Of a DNA stretch of 64,000 nt, positions 24,452 through 33,983 are shown piece by piece. Origin of the DNA: Acidobacteriota bacterium (lineage in GTDB: Bacteria; Acidobacteriota; Holophagae; Acanthopleuribacterales; Acanthopleuribacteraceae); the NCBI GenBank assembly GCA_020637335.1, contig JACJWC010000004.1, forward strand, positions 1 through 64,000. Direction: 5' to 3'. Within the stretch, counting starts at the first letter, position 1, and every line of letters starts with the position of its first letter. Made by a program: the position numbers and the translations under genes. A model generated the notes under the pieces. The model saw only the letters and a program-made list of their open reading frames with translations, was not told where the DNA came from and ran no database searches.

Positions 24452-26356
24452 TCAATCGACCACTTCAGCGTCTATCACGCCGTCATCTTGTGGTTTGGAT
24501 GCGGATTCATCCGCACCGGGTTGTGGACCCGGGTTTGCACCCGAGGCGGCTTGCGCCTGTTGTTCCTTGTAAAGAACTTCAGCCAGTTTGTGCGAAGCTT
24601 TCATTAGGTTTTCAGAGGCCGCATTGATGGTTGCAGCGTCTTCGGATTTGACATCTTCTTTCGCCTTGGCCAGTGCTGCCTCAAGTTCGCTGATTTCATT
24701 TGCGCCCAATTTGTCTTTGTGCTCGGATAACGATTTTTCCGTTTGCCAAATCAACGACTCCAGTTTGTTGCGGTTCTCAACCAACTCGCGCTTTTTGCTG
24801 TCGCGATCTTTGTTTTCTTCCGCATCTTTGACCATGCGATTGATTTCTTCTTCGGTCAAACCTGAATTGCCCGTGATTTGGATGCTTTGCTGCTTGCCCG
24901 TACCCAGGTCTTTGGCCGAAATATTGATGATGCCATTGGCGTCAATATCAAAGGTCACCTCAACTTTAGGCATGCCGCGCGGCGCTGGTGGAATCCCGAC
25001 CAGGCTAAACGTACCCAGAATTTTATTATCTCGGGCCATTTTTCGCTCGCCCTGGAAGACCACAATCTCGACCTGGGTTTGGTTGTCATCCGCTGTGGTG
25101 AACACTTCGGCTTTTTTGGTTGGAATCGTGGTGTTGCGTTCAATCATTACTGTTGCAACGCCACCCATGGTTTCAATGCCCAAAGAAAGTGGGGTTACGT
25201 CCAATAAGAGAAGATCTTTGACGTCGCCGGCCAAAACACCACCTTGGATGGCTGCACCCAAGGCCACAACTTCATCCGGATTCACCCCTTGGTGCGGGTC
25301 CTTGCCGAAGAAGCTCTTAACTTTTGCAACCACAGCCGGAATCCGGGTGGAACCGCCGACCAGGATGACTTCATCGATCTTGGATGCAGGAATTCCCGCA
25401 TCTTTTAAGGCCTTTTCACACGGTACGAACAGGCGTTTCAGCAGATCGTCAATCATGCCCTCAAACTTGGCCCGGGTCAGGGTCAGGTTCAGGTGTTTGG
25501 GACCCGTGGCGTCTGCGGTAATAAACGGCAAGTTAATCTCGGTGCTCTGGGTGCTGGACAACTCGATTTTGGCTTTTTCTGCCGATTCCTTTAAGCGCTG
25601 AAGCGCCATTTTGTCTTTGCTTAAATCGATACCCTGGTCCTTTTTGAATTCGTCCAGGATCCAGGTGATCAGGAGTTCGTCAATGTTGTCGCCACCCAGG
25701 TGCACATCACCGTTGGTCGATTTCACTTCGACGATCCCTTCGGCTACCTCAAGAATCGAAATGTCGAAAGTACCGCCGCCAAAGTCGAAAACCGCAATCG
25801 TTTCGTCTTTTTGTTTGTCCAATCCGTATGCAAGAGCTGCGGCCGTAGGTTCGTTGATAATGCGCTTCACTTCCAAACCAGCAATGCGTCCCGCATCCTT
25901 AGTGGCTTGGCGCTCCGCATCGTTGAAATAAGCCGGCACGGTGATGACCGCTTCTGTCACAGTGGTACCCAAATAGGATTCGGCCGCAGCTTTTAATTTC
26001 TGCAGAATCATGGCTGAAATTTCGGGTGGGCTGTAATCCTTATCGCCTGCTGCAATACGCGCATCGCCGTTGGAGCCAGAAATCACCTTATATGGGACCC
26101 GTTTGGCTTCCTCGTTGACTTCGTTGTATTTCTTACCCATAAACCGTTTAACCGAATAAATGGTGTTTTCAGGGTTGGTGATGGCTTGACGTTTGGCCAC
26201 TTGACCCACCAAACGCTCACCGGACTTAGCGAACCCAACCACCGATGGTGTAGTGCGCGTGCCTTCCGCGTTGGCAATCACAACCGGGTCCTTCCCTTCC
26301 ATAATGGCGACAACCGAGTTGGTCGTGCCCAAATCAATGCCAATGATTTTTCCCAT
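24452..26356 (-). CDS. dnaK: Chaperone protein DnaK (Hsp70)
   Basis: 634 residues, full length. The nucleotide-binding domain begins IGIDLGTTNSVVA (residues 4-16) and shows AYFNDAERQATKDAG, NEPTAAALAYG, FDFGGGTFD and VGGSTRIP. The substrate-binding domain begins near 390 with DVTPLSLGIETMGG. The C-terminal lid ends in an acidic tail (DDGVIDAEVVD). It is the central ATP-driven Hsp70. GGAGGAATAGCC precedes the ATG. The gene is transcribed from a promoter overlapped by a HAIR-like operator and ends in its own terminator. grpE is not in the window. Confidence 0.98.
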   Translation of the reverse strand: MGKIIGIDLGTTNSVVAIMEGKDPVVIANAEGTRTTPSVVGFAKSGERLVGQVAKRQAITNPENTIYSVKRFMGKKYNEVNEEAKRVPYKVISGSNGDARIAAGDKDYSPPEISAMILQKLKAAAESYLGTTVTEAVITVPAYFNDAERQATKDAGRIAGLEVKRIINEPTAAALAYGLDKQKDETIAVFDFGGGTFDISILEVAEGIVEVKSTNGDVHLGGDNIDELLITWILDEFKKDQGIDLSKDKMALQRLKESAEKAKIELSSTQSTEINLPFITADATGPKHLNLTLTRAKFEGMIDDLLKRLFVPCEKALKDAGIPASKIDEVILVGGSTRIPAVVAKVKSFFGKDPHQGVNPDEVVALGAAIQGGVLAGDVKDLLLLDVTPLSLGIETMGGVATVMIERNTTIPTKKAEVFTTADDNQTQVEIVVFQGERKMARDNKILGTFSLVGIPPAPRGMPKVEVTFDIDANGIINISAKDLGTGKQQSIQITGNSGLTEEEINRMVKDAEENKDRDSKKRELVENRNKLESLIWQTEKSLSEHKDKLGANEISELEAALAKAKEDVKSEDAATINAASENLMKASHKLAEVLYKEQQAQAASGANPGPQPGADESASKPQDDGVIDAEVVD

Positions 26357-26409
26357 GGCTATTCCTCCTATGGCCCGGTGAATCCCGTCAGCCTAAATCT
26401 TCTGAATCA

Positions 26410-26438
26410 ACAATAAGATCTGAGTCTGTTGTTGTCAA
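26410..26438 (-). promoter_or_regulatory. dnaK promoter
   Basis: The minus strand reads TTGACA (26438-26433), 17 bases, TATTGT (26415-26410). The predicted leader is roughly 45 bases. Confidence 0.7.
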
Positions 26439-26439
26439 G
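26419..26439. promoter_or_regulatory. HAIR-like HspR operator over the dnaK promoter
   Basis: The plus strand reads TCTGAGT-N7-TGTCAAG, compared with HAIR consensus CTTGAGT-N7-ACTCAAG: five of seven matches in each half and the exact 7-base spacing. It covers the -35 box and most of the spacer. hspR lies 3.3 kb downstream on the same strand. Confidence 0.55.
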
Positions 26440-26465
26440 ATTTTTTTATAACCACGCTATCAAGT

Positions 26466-27602
26466 TTAGCTCAGCCAGTGGGCTGGGCCTTGTAAAGTGC
26501 AGTTACAGATGCGGGCATGGCGGGTTAACGCGCGACGGATGTGGGAACGCGGGATTCGCGCCTCATTCCAGACCTTGTCCACGACCAGCACTTGGCCCTG
26601 GACGCGGGCCTCGACCCGGCCAACCAGGTGATGACCTTGCAGCAGCGGACAGACGTACCAACCCCATCTCCGGGTTTTGGCAGGTTTGTAGACTTCCCAG
26701 ACATAATCGAAATCGAAAGCTTGGGCCACCAATTTGCGATCCCAAATGAGTGGGTCCAGTGGCGAAAGAATCCGAACCTCATTATCGGATTCAGGAAAAG
26801 AACGCTCTAAAAACCCGGAGGGCGCATAGTATTTGCGCGGGTAGCCTTTGACTTTAAAGGCAACCCACTCCCCCGATTCAACCATTTGGTCGGGCATTCC
26901 AGAAGTCCGCGCCGGATCTAACATGGACCATTGTGGGCCACCGGCCGCACTCAACACACCAGCTGCCGCCATGCGCCGGTTAAGAAGCCAATGAAGTCCG
27001 TCTTCCTGGTGATCCGTTTGCGGCTTAAAAACCCGTTCTGGCACGTCGTAAAAGCGCTCGCCATTTAAACGATGACTGATGACCACCCGCATGTAAGACC
27101 ACAGGATCTCAAGGGCCATGACAGAGGCTTTGGCTGTTCCCTTCCAGCCGCTCCAGTCCAGAGGTTCGACCCGGCCGCGATCGGTCAGATCGGTCGCGCG
27201 CAGAGGCCCGCGCTCGCGAATTTCAAACAACACATCGTCGATTAAGGCTGTGTCCAGGCGGTCCATGCGTTCGGCGATGCGTACCCAAGGCGCTTGACTG
27301 ACCACTGCGGGATAGTGATAAAAAGCCGCGGGCTCAATTAAACAGCGTTCCTTGGCGTAATGTTCGAAATAATCACCCACCCTGGCGTTGTGAAACAGGT
27401 CATCTAATCGATAGTCGCTCAAACGTGCGGCGGCGACCAAATCGGTTGCAGTGCCCATGGGCGACAGTGGATCGAGCTGAAGACAATGCCCCCGAGCCAA
27501 TAAAAAAGCCACTGGGCTCTCGCGCTCTGGCGTTTGAAATTGGTTTAAGCCCAGGTGTCCCACCAGGTAGGTTCGGAGTTCAGGCGCACCAATTTCAAGC
27601 AT
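26466..27602 (-). CDS. YcaQ/AlkX-type winged-helix DNA glycosylase
   Basis: 378 residues of the AlkZ/YcaQ (HTH_42) family, which unhook interstrand crosslinks or remove bulky alkylated bases. The catalytic Gln-hydrophobic-Asp motif is visible as QLD in HCLQLDPLSP (near residues 40-44), as in the YcaQ branch. The C-terminal winged-helix/beta region includes RWGWYVCPLLQGHHLVGRVEA-like strands. It starts 3 bases after the ABC-F stop (TGAtccATG) and has no separate Shine-Dalgarno, so it probably depends on upstream translation. A DNA repair role is inferred from the family only. Confidence 0.82.
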   Translation of the reverse strand: MLEIGAPELRTYLVGHLGLNQFQTPERESPVAFLLARGHCLQLDPLSPMGTATDLVAAARLSDYRLDDLFHNARVGDYFEHYAKERCLIEPAAFYHYPAVVSQAPWVRIAERMDRLDTALIDDVLFEIRERGPLRATDLTDRGRVEPLDWSGWKGTAKASVMALEILWSYMRVVISHRLNGERFYDVPERVFKPQTDHQEDGLHWLLNRRMAAAGVLSAAGGPQWSMLDPARTSGMPDQMVESGEWVAFKVKGYPRKYYAPSGFLERSFPESDNEVRILSPLDPLIWDRKLVAQAFDFDYVWEVYKPAKTRRWGWYVCPLLQGHHLVGRVEARVQGQVLVVDKVWNEARIPRSHIRRALTRHARICNCTLQGPAHWLS

Positions 27603-27605
27603 GGA

Positions 27606-29546
27606 TCAATTGCTGATTTTGTGTTTGGCGGCGAGCGCCTCTAACTCGGTTTGCACGGTTGACCATTGTTCCATCAGGCTTTCGAGGTCCTTTTCGAGCG
27701 TCTGTTTCTCCTGATTTTTGCGTTTTACTTCATCGGGTTTGGTTTTGTTGAAGTAGTTCGGATCAAAAAAGAGGTTATTGATTTCCTCAATGGCCTCTTC
27801 CTTGATTTTGATTTGACCTTCCAACCATTCGTTTTTGGTGACCAGGGGTTTGGCTTCCGCCTGATAGGCTTTGCGCCGATCGGCATTTTGCTTGCGGTCG
27901 TCGCGCGACGCATGCGATTTCTCTTTGGTGCGCTCGACTTTAATGCCCACTTCGGCCAGGTGATCAACCCCGAGTTTTTCGAGATATTCGTGATAGGAGC
28001 CATCAAAATAATCCAAGCCATCCGGTTTCAATTCCAAAACCTTGGTCGCTACCTGCTCAACCACATAGCGGTTGTGACTGACCAAGAGGACCGTTCCATC
28101 GTAGGCTTGTAAAGCACTGACCAATGCCTCGATAGATTCCATATCCAAGTGGTTGGTCGGCTCGTCCAAGATCAAAACATTGGGTTTAAGCAGGACCAAT
28201 TTAGACAGGATCAGTCGCGCAGACTCGCCGCCAGAAAGGGCCGCCGTCGATTTATGCACGTCATCACCGGTAAAAAGCAACGTGCCTAAAATCCCACGGA
28301 TGGTGCCAATCGACTCGGCCGGCCCGAACTGATACAGCCATTCATAGGGCGTCGTGTTGGCGGAAATCTCTGCGTGATGGTCCTGCGCGAAATAGCCCGG
28401 GTAGGTTTCATGGCCCCAGGTATAACTGCCGCCATCTGCCTCAATCGTTTTGGTGATGATCTTAAGCAAGGTAGATTTCCCGATCCCGTTGGGCCCAATA
28501 ATGGCGACTTTGTCGCCGCGAAAGACCTGAAAACTAACCCCTTTAAGCACGCTGTGGTCGCCATAGGACTTTTGAAGGTTCTCTACTTCCAAAACGGTTT
28601 TGCCGGGCGGGCGAATGCTGCTGAAGCGGATGGTGGGCGCAATGCGCGAACTGTATTTGGGTTCGACAATCCCCTTTTCCATCCGTTCAATTTGTTTCAC
28701 CTTACTTTGCGCCTGACGCGCCTTGGAAGCCTTGGCTTTGAAACGGTCCACAAAGTTCTTCAGATCATCGATCTTCTTTTCAGCCTTTTCATTTTCAATC
28801 CGACGAAAATGCTCTTCCTGCTCGCGGGAAGCCAAAAACTGATCGTAATTGCCTTTGTACAACTTAACGGTTTCGTAATCGACATCAGCGATGTGGGTAC
28901 ACACACGGTTCAAAAACGTGCGGTCGTGGGAGACCAGGATGACGGTGCCGTTCAAGTTTTGCAGGTAGCCCTCCAACCAGCGGATTGAGTGAATATCCAA
29001 ATGGTTGGTCGGCTCGTCGAGAATCAGGATTTCCGGGGAGCCGAATAAACATTGCGCCAACAAGACCCGCAACTTGTAGCCGCCAGAAAGGGTGGACATT
29101 AATAAGGCGTGTTTTTCCAGAGCTATGCCCAATCCTTCCAGGATTTCGGCCACCCGACTTTCAGCCACATAACCATCTTCATGGGCAATGATTTCTTCCA
29201 CTTCGGCAATGCGATGGGGATCTGGGTCCGGATGGACCAATAATTCTTCCTTTTCCTGCAATGCGCCATATAAACGCGGATTACCCGCCAGTACCACGTC
29301 GGAAATACGCACCTGCTCAAAGGCAAAATGGTCCTGATTCATGGTTCCAATTTTGAGATTACCGGCGATGTTAATCGAACCCGCATCATACAGTTCTTCA
29401 CCGGTCAGGATGCGCAGCAAGGTGGATTTGCCGGCGCCATTGGCGCCAACCAGACCGTAGCGGTTACCCGGATCAAAGCGCAAATTCACATCGCTGAACA
29501 GGACGCGTGCACCAAATCGTTTTTCCAGGTTGTTAATTGAAATCAT
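27606..29546 (-). CDS. ABC-F family ATPase, YbiT-like
   Basis: 646 residues with two ABC ATPase domains on one chain and no membrane part. Walker A is GANGAGKST and GPNGIGKST; signatures are LSGGYKLR and LSGGESAR; both Walker B motifs read LILDEPTNHLD. The linker between them (about 235-320) is the P-site tRNA-interacting motif region. The wording of both domains (GNRYGLVGANGAGKS, VCTHIADVDY) is closest in memory to E. coli YbiT. ABC-F proteins act on ribosomes. A C-terminal coiled-coil extension of about 110 residues is present, as in Uup-like members. It lies between mscS and the glycosylase on one strand. Confidence 0.93.
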   Translation of the reverse strand: MISINNLEKRFGARVLFSDVNLRFDPGNRYGLVGANGAGKSTLLRILTGEELYDAGSINIAGNLKIGTMNQDHFAFEQVRISDVVLAGNPRLYGALQEKEELLVHPDPDPHRIAEVEEIIAHEDGYVAESRVAEILEGLGIALEKHALLMSTLSGGYKLRVLLAQCLFGSPEILILDEPTNHLDIHSIRWLEGYLQNLNGTVILVSHDRTFLNRVCTHIADVDYETVKLYKGNYDQFLASREQEEHFRRIENEKAEKKIDDLKNFVDRFKAKASKARQAQSKVKQIERMEKGIVEPKYSSRIAPTIRFSSIRPPGKTVLEVENLQKSYGDHSVLKGVSFQVFRGDKVAIIGPNGIGKSTLLKIITKTIEADGGSYTWGHETYPGYFAQDHHAEISANTTPYEWLYQFGPAESIGTIRGILGTLLFTGDDVHKSTAALSGGESARLILSKLVLLKPNVLILDEPTNHLDMESIEALVSALQAYDGTVLLVSHNRYVVEQVATKVLELKPDGLDYFDGSYHEYLEKLGVDHLAEVGIKVERTKEKSHASRDDRKQNADRRKAYQAEAKPLVTKNEWLEGQIKIKEEAIEEINNLFFDPNYFNKTKPDEVKRKNQEKQTLEKDLESLMEQWSTVQTELEALAAKHKISN

Positions 29547-29569
29547 GTGTTCCTCATCGTCATCAAAGA

Positions 29570-31279
29570 TTAAAGACCGATTTTTCCTTGACCCATATCG
29601 GCATTACTGGAACGCGGATGATCCATGGACAAGGTTTGGCTGGCAATTTTCTGGCCCAGGTTTTGACCAAATTGGTAAGGATCTGGGGGTAAAGGTTGAG
29701 TATCAGGGGCTTCCTTTGCTTGAAACAGGTGGATGGTTTGGGTCGGAAAGGCAAATTCCACACCAATTTCATTGGCCAGGCGCAAAACGTCTAAGAGAAA
29801 ACGATGCCGCTCAGCCAATTCTTTGGACCAATCGGGTACCTGCCAAAACATGTAAACGAGAATTTCCAGCGCCGAACCCCCAAATGAGTTGAAGTACACC
29901 TGAAAGGCATCCTTACGCGTGTATTTGTGGGTCAGGATAATGTGGCGAATTCCCTCACAGAAGGCTTCCACCTTGGCCGGAGGGGTATCATACTGGATTC
30001 CGATTTTGGTGGAAAGACGTCTGTATTCGCGACGCCCATAATTATCAATTGCCTGGTTGGTTAAAAGCGAGTTGGGAATGGTGACTTGTGAGTTGTAAAA
30101 GGTGCGGATCCGGCTACTGCGAAAGCCAACTTCCTCAATCACGCCTTCAACGGATCCAATCACAACCCAATCGCCGATTTCAAAAGGACGATCGACCAAT
30201 ACGGTTAAAGAGCCAAAAAAATTGGCAATCGTATCTTTGGCGGCCAGGGCGAAGGCCAAACCGCCAATGCCTAAACCGGTCAACAAAGCGGTCAGATCTT
30301 TGCCCAAGGATTGGGCCAGGACGAGAACACCTATCACAAAAATGATGACTTTTGCTGTTTTGGAGACCAGCGGCACCAATAAATCATCAAATTTGTTGCT
30401 GGTCTTGGCCGCCAATTCAGAAAAGTAACTGGAAAAGATATCCACGATATTCAATACCGCCCAAATGGAGGCAACCACGACAAAAACAAGCAGGGTGCGC
30501 AGCAGAAACGCAAGCAGTGCTTCCGGTATTTGCAATAAATTCAATCCGAAATATAGCGACCCGGCAAATGCCACCAGTCTAAATGGGATTTGTAAACGTT
30601 TGCGATTCTTGCCGCGAATCCCCACATCTTTTTTCTCGAGCCAGGAAAAAACAAAACCGCCGACCAAAAAGAGGATTAAGCGCTCGAGAATAACCGCCAA
30701 TAGGACAAATCCAACCAGCAGGATCCACTGCCAATTCTGCAGCAGCACGTAGCGTTTCGATAACCAGGGGAAACGGGTTTCCATTTCAGAACGCCAAGTT
30801 TTGAGTTCCTGCACGCCCTCCACAACATCTGAATCCCGAAGAATCTGGCGATACGCTTCCAAATCTTTGAGCGTTCGTTGGTCAAATAACCAGCGACCAT
30901 CGGCCATCTTCGTGATTTGGATGCGCAACTCTTGTTTACCCACAGTCGTTTTGGCAAACACCCAGGTGTCTGCAGGCGGATTCAATGGAATTTTCTCAGC
31001 TTCAACAAAGCGAATCCGATCAATGCAATAACTCAGATCTTCACAGTAGCGGCGACTGGCCGAATTCTTGGTAATGGGATCTAGCCAATCCAAGTCGAGA
31101 CACTCAGCAGCCGCCTCATAACTGTTCTGCCCCTGTTTAACCACCACCATGGATTCAAGAAAATGGATCATCGTCGCCCGTGGCGAACTGAGGTATTGGG
31201 GAATGGATGGTGCTTCGTCCTCCTCCTGGGCAAAGCAAAACAACGCAAAGAGTAGGCAAAATAGAGTTTTTTTCAGCAT
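29570..31279 (-). CDS. MscS-family mechanosensitive channel with periplasmic N-terminal domain
   Basis: 569 residues. A signal peptide or first helix (MLKKTLFCLLFALFCFAQ) is followed by a soluble ~170-residue N-terminal domain. Four or five transmembrane helices lie at about 185-345. The MscS pore and beta domain reads GLGIGGLAFALAAKDTIANFFGS... RPFEIGDWVVIG (split here), then the alpha/beta C-terminal domain. It belongs to the larger MscS relatives that open under membrane tension and protect against hypo-osmotic shock. The start at 31279 follows GGGGAC; the open frame reaches 31417. The ABC-F gene starts 23 bases after its stop. Confidence 0.9.
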   Translation of the reverse strand: MLKKTLFCLLFALFCFAQEEDEAPSIPQYLSSPRATMIHFLESMVVVKQGQNSYEAAAECLDLDWLDPITKNSASRRYCEDLSYCIDRIRFVEAEKIPLNPPADTWVFAKTTVGKQELRIQITKMADGRWLFDQRTLKDLEAYRQILRDSDVVEGVQELKTWRSEMETRFPWLSKRYVLLQNWQWILLVGFVLLAVILERLILFLVGGFVFSWLEKKDVGIRGKNRKRLQIPFRLVAFAGSLYFGLNLLQIPEALLAFLLRTLLVFVVVASIWAVLNIVDIFSSYFSELAAKTSNKFDDLLVPLVSKTAKVIIFVIGVLVLAQSLGKDLTALLTGLGIGGLAFALAAKDTIANFFGSLTVLVDRPFEIGDWVVIGSVEGVIEEVGFRSSRIRTFYNSQVTIPNSLLTNQAIDNYGRREYRRLSTKIGIQYDTPPAKVEAFCEGIRHIILTHKYTRKDAFQVYFNSFGGSALEILVYMFWQVPDWSKELAERHRFLLDVLRLANEIGVEFAFPTQTIHLFQAKEAPDTQPLPPDPYQFGQNLGQKIASQTLSMDHPRSSNADMGQGKIGL

Positions 31280-31441
31280 TTTTAGTCCCCCTTGGTGCAC
31301 GAACCCGCATACGTTGGGCCGAGCGATGTCCTGAATGGGCCCATCATAACCGATCGGGTCTGGATGAACATAAAACGTCACGAATCTTGCTAAGTGAGAA
31401 CAAATCTGTAGGTTCATCGTTTTTAGGCCAGGAGGTTGTTT

Positions 31442-33976
31442 GTGGTTTTGCGGGTCATGGTTTTGCTGGTGGTATTGCTAAGTTGGAGTTGCCAACGCAG
31501 TAAAGTTCCGGCACAAACCCCCATTTTCCTGATCAGCGTGGATACCTTACGATCCGACCACTTGCCGGCATATGGCTATGCCCACATTCAAACACCAAAT
31601 CTATCCCAGTTCGCCAATAGCGCCGACCTTTATGAAAATGCGTTTAGTCCCGCGCCACTCACCTTCCCTGCCCATTCGAGTCTCATGACGGGCATGTACC
31701 CCTGGACCCATCAAGTTCGCGATAATCTTGGCTTTTCCCTTTCCGAAAACCTGCCAACTCTGGCCTCCATATTAAAAGGAACTGGCTATTTCACAGCAGC
31801 GGCAGTTTCGAGCGTGGCCCTACGCGCTGGTAGCGGAATCGAAAGAGGGTTTAGTTCGTTTGAGGGCATTCGCATTTTCCAAGAAGCAGAGGGCATAAAA
31901 ACCTTTGGTCAAAGGCCCGGCGCCGAAACCCTGAGCCAGGCCAAACAACAATTAAAATTGGCCCAAGACCAACCCATTTTCCATTTCTTGCACCTGTACG
32001 AACCCCATTCGCCCTACAATGCCGGGCCACCGTATGATCAGCAAACGTCCAATCCCTATGATGCCGAAATTCTAAAGACGGATGCCTTGCTCGGCGAATG
32101 GTTTGAGGCCCTAATGAAGGCCGGACTATATGACCGCGCCTTGATCATCCTTGTTTCCGATCACGGTGAAGGTTTGGGTGACCACGGGGAACGTGAGCAT
32201 GGGCTGTTGCTTTACAGGGAGTCCCTTCAGGTACCCATGATGATCAAGTGGCCGGGCCAAAAAAAACCTAAACGGATCGCGGAGCCGGCGAGTTTGGTCG
32301 ATATTGCACCCACCGTATTAAACGCCCTCAACCTTGAATTCAGCGCGGATGGTTTGCCGCTTAACCAAAAAATCCCCAAGCGGGCGCTCCTGGCCGAGTC
32401 CCAATACGGTGCACTCCATTACGGCTGGGCCGTTCAGGCTTGCGCCCTGGACACTCAATTCCATTGGATCAAAGGTGTGACGAGCGAACTCTATGACTGG
32501 CAGCGAGATGCGGCTGAAAACCAGCCGCTTCCCAGCAATCAGATCCCCGGCTATTTTCAAGATTTACTCAGCTTTCACGAACAAGCAACGCCCCAATCCG
32601 TTTCGGGCGCTGACCGTGCATTGCTTGAATCCTTGGGTTATGCCGGCAGTTTCCATTCAGGTGAGAGCCGTTTACAGTTGCCGCCCCAAAAATTTGTTGC
32701 TTTGGTCCAAAGGTTTTTGGACATCAGTGCGCGCTGGCAATCGGACCCTTCAGCTAAAGCCGATTGCGATAACCTAATGGCAGAGTTCCCACAATTTACT
32801 GATGCCTTTGTTTTGGCAGCCAGCAAGGCGCGTGAACTTCGCGATAGCAGCCAAGTCAAACACATCCTGGAACCCATTCTGATGGAAAACCCAGGCGATA
32901 GCCGAGTCGTTGGCATGTTGGCAGAGGCGTATTGGTTACTGGGCGACAGGGAAAAGGCAACCGCGTTGATTCCATTGGCCAAAAACCATGATCCCCAAGG
33001 TTTTGCACGCTACCTGCTACCTCATTTGGCTCAGATCAACCATCCCGATGCCGCCTATTTTTCAGAAATCCTGATGAACCAACAGGAACCGATGGGCTTT
33101 CACTATGCCAGCCTCGATTTGTTACAAAAGCGACGCTTCCAAGAAGCTCTTAACCTTTTGGATCGCGGAATCGAAATTGCCAAAAATCAGTCAGGCCCCG
33201 ACTACCCAGCAACGCTTTATGCATTGCGGGGCCGATGTTTATGGGAGCTCGGGTCAGCGGAAGCAGCCCGGGAAGCTTTACAAATGGCATTGAACTTGGG
33301 CCCCCATTCGCGGTTTATCCAATTCCAATGGTTGGAAATTGGCCTGGACCTCAAGTGGCCAGACCTCTGGGAAAAGATGGCTGGCTGGGACTGGTCTCAA
33401 GCGGATACCCCCTACCAAACCTTATGGTTACGCAGTCTGATCCGGCTTAATCAGGGTAAATCAGCCAATCAATTTTGGCAGAAACGCACGGTTGAGGAAA
33501 AGCAGGCGAGCTTGGCACCATGGCTTGAGTGTCAATCAATTCCGCTGCTTGAAGGCCTAAACGAAGACAGCGAACCGCTCCAATCCTTTATGAAGGCACA
33601 TCTGGCGCGATTGCATCACCAATCCGACCAAGCCCTTTTATTGCGGGCCGAAGGCTTCGAACACCCTTCCTTTCAGCAGTTCCCCGGCCCAACTCAAGTC
33701 GAACTCCTGTTCCAGCAAGGCGATGATTTTGCCCGAAATGGGCAAATGAGTGATGCGGCACGCGCCTTGATTGGGGTACTGGCCCAAGACCCGCTCCATA
33801 CAGAAGCAAATGTGGCACTTGCCAACCTATATGCGCAAGCGGGCAGACCCACAGATGCAAGCCGGATCCTGACCCACTGGGCCGAGCTCAAACCCAGTCC
33901 GCGATGCATTTTAAAAGCGGAATCCTATCTCAAGGCGCTTGGCCAACCCGATTTGGCCAAGTTCGCTCAAAATTGA
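31442..33976 (+). CDS. Lipoprotein: sulfatase-like/alkaline-phosphatase superfamily domain + TPR tail (paralogue 1)
   Basis: 844 residues. The lipoprotein signal ends at SWSC (Cys17). The N-terminal ~400 residues are a sulfatase-type fold: metal Asp33 in ISVDTLRSDHLPAYGY, the nucleophile loop LTFPAHSSLMTG, and SDHGEGLGDHGE...HG for the second metal set. The nucleophile position is Thr74, not the Cys/Ser needed for formylglycine, and the following Arg is His78. True sulfatase activity is therefore unlikely and a phospho-transferase or phosphodiesterase is more plausible. From about 415 to the end lie TPR-like repeats. The start is GTG at 31442 with AGGAGG six bases upstream. It is the first gene of the 12-kb same-strand block. 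Confidence 0.87.
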   Translation: MVLRVMVLLVVLLSWSCQRSKVPAQTPIFLISVDTLRSDHLPAYGYAHIQTPNLSQFANSADLYENAFSPAPLTFPAHSSLMTGMYPWTHQVRDNLGFSLSENLPTLASILKGTGYFTAAAVSSVALRAGSGIERGFSSFEGIRIFQEAEGIKTFGQRPGAETLSQAKQQLKLAQDQPIFHFLHLYEPHSPYNAGPPYDQQTSNPYDAEILKTDALLGEWFEALMKAGLYDRALIILVSDHGEGLGDHGEREHGLLLYRESLQVPMMIKWPGQKKPKRIAEPASLVDIAPTVLNALNLEFSADGLPLNQKIPKRALLAESQYGALHYGWAVQACALDTQFHWIKGVTSELYDWQRDAAENQPLPSNQIPGYFQDLLSFHEQATPQSVSGADRALLESLGYAGSFHSGESRLQLPPQKFVALVQRFLDISARWQSDPSAKADCDNLMAEFPQFTDAFVLAASKARELRDSSQVKHILEPILMENPGDSRVVGMLAEAYWLLGDREKATALIPLAKNHDPQGFARYLLPHLAQINHPDAAYFSEILMNQQEPMGFHYASLDLLQKRRFQEALNLLDRGIEIAKNQSGPDYPATLYALRGRCLWELGSAEAAREALQMALNLGPHSRFIQFQWLEIGLDLKWPDLWEKMAGWDWSQADTPYQTLWLRSLIRLNQGKSANQFWQKRTVEEKQASLAPWLECQSIPLLEGLNEDSEPLQSFMKAHLARLHHQSDQALLLRAEGFEHPSFQQFPGPTQVELLFQQGDDFARNGQMSDAARALIGVLAQDPLHTEANVALANLYAQAGRPTDASRILTHWAELKPSPRCILKAESYLKALGQPDLAKFAQN

Positions 33977-33983
33977 GGCTGGC

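Noticed and set aside
24588..25601. A 337-codon open frame on the plus strand opposite dnaK
   Set aside because: Long antisense frames opposite dnaK are a known effect of its codon use. The composition is Ser/Arg-rich and has no motif.
28374..28988. A 204-codon plus-strand frame opposite the ABC-F gene
   Set aside because: Shadow of a strongly supported ATPase gene; no start signal or family.
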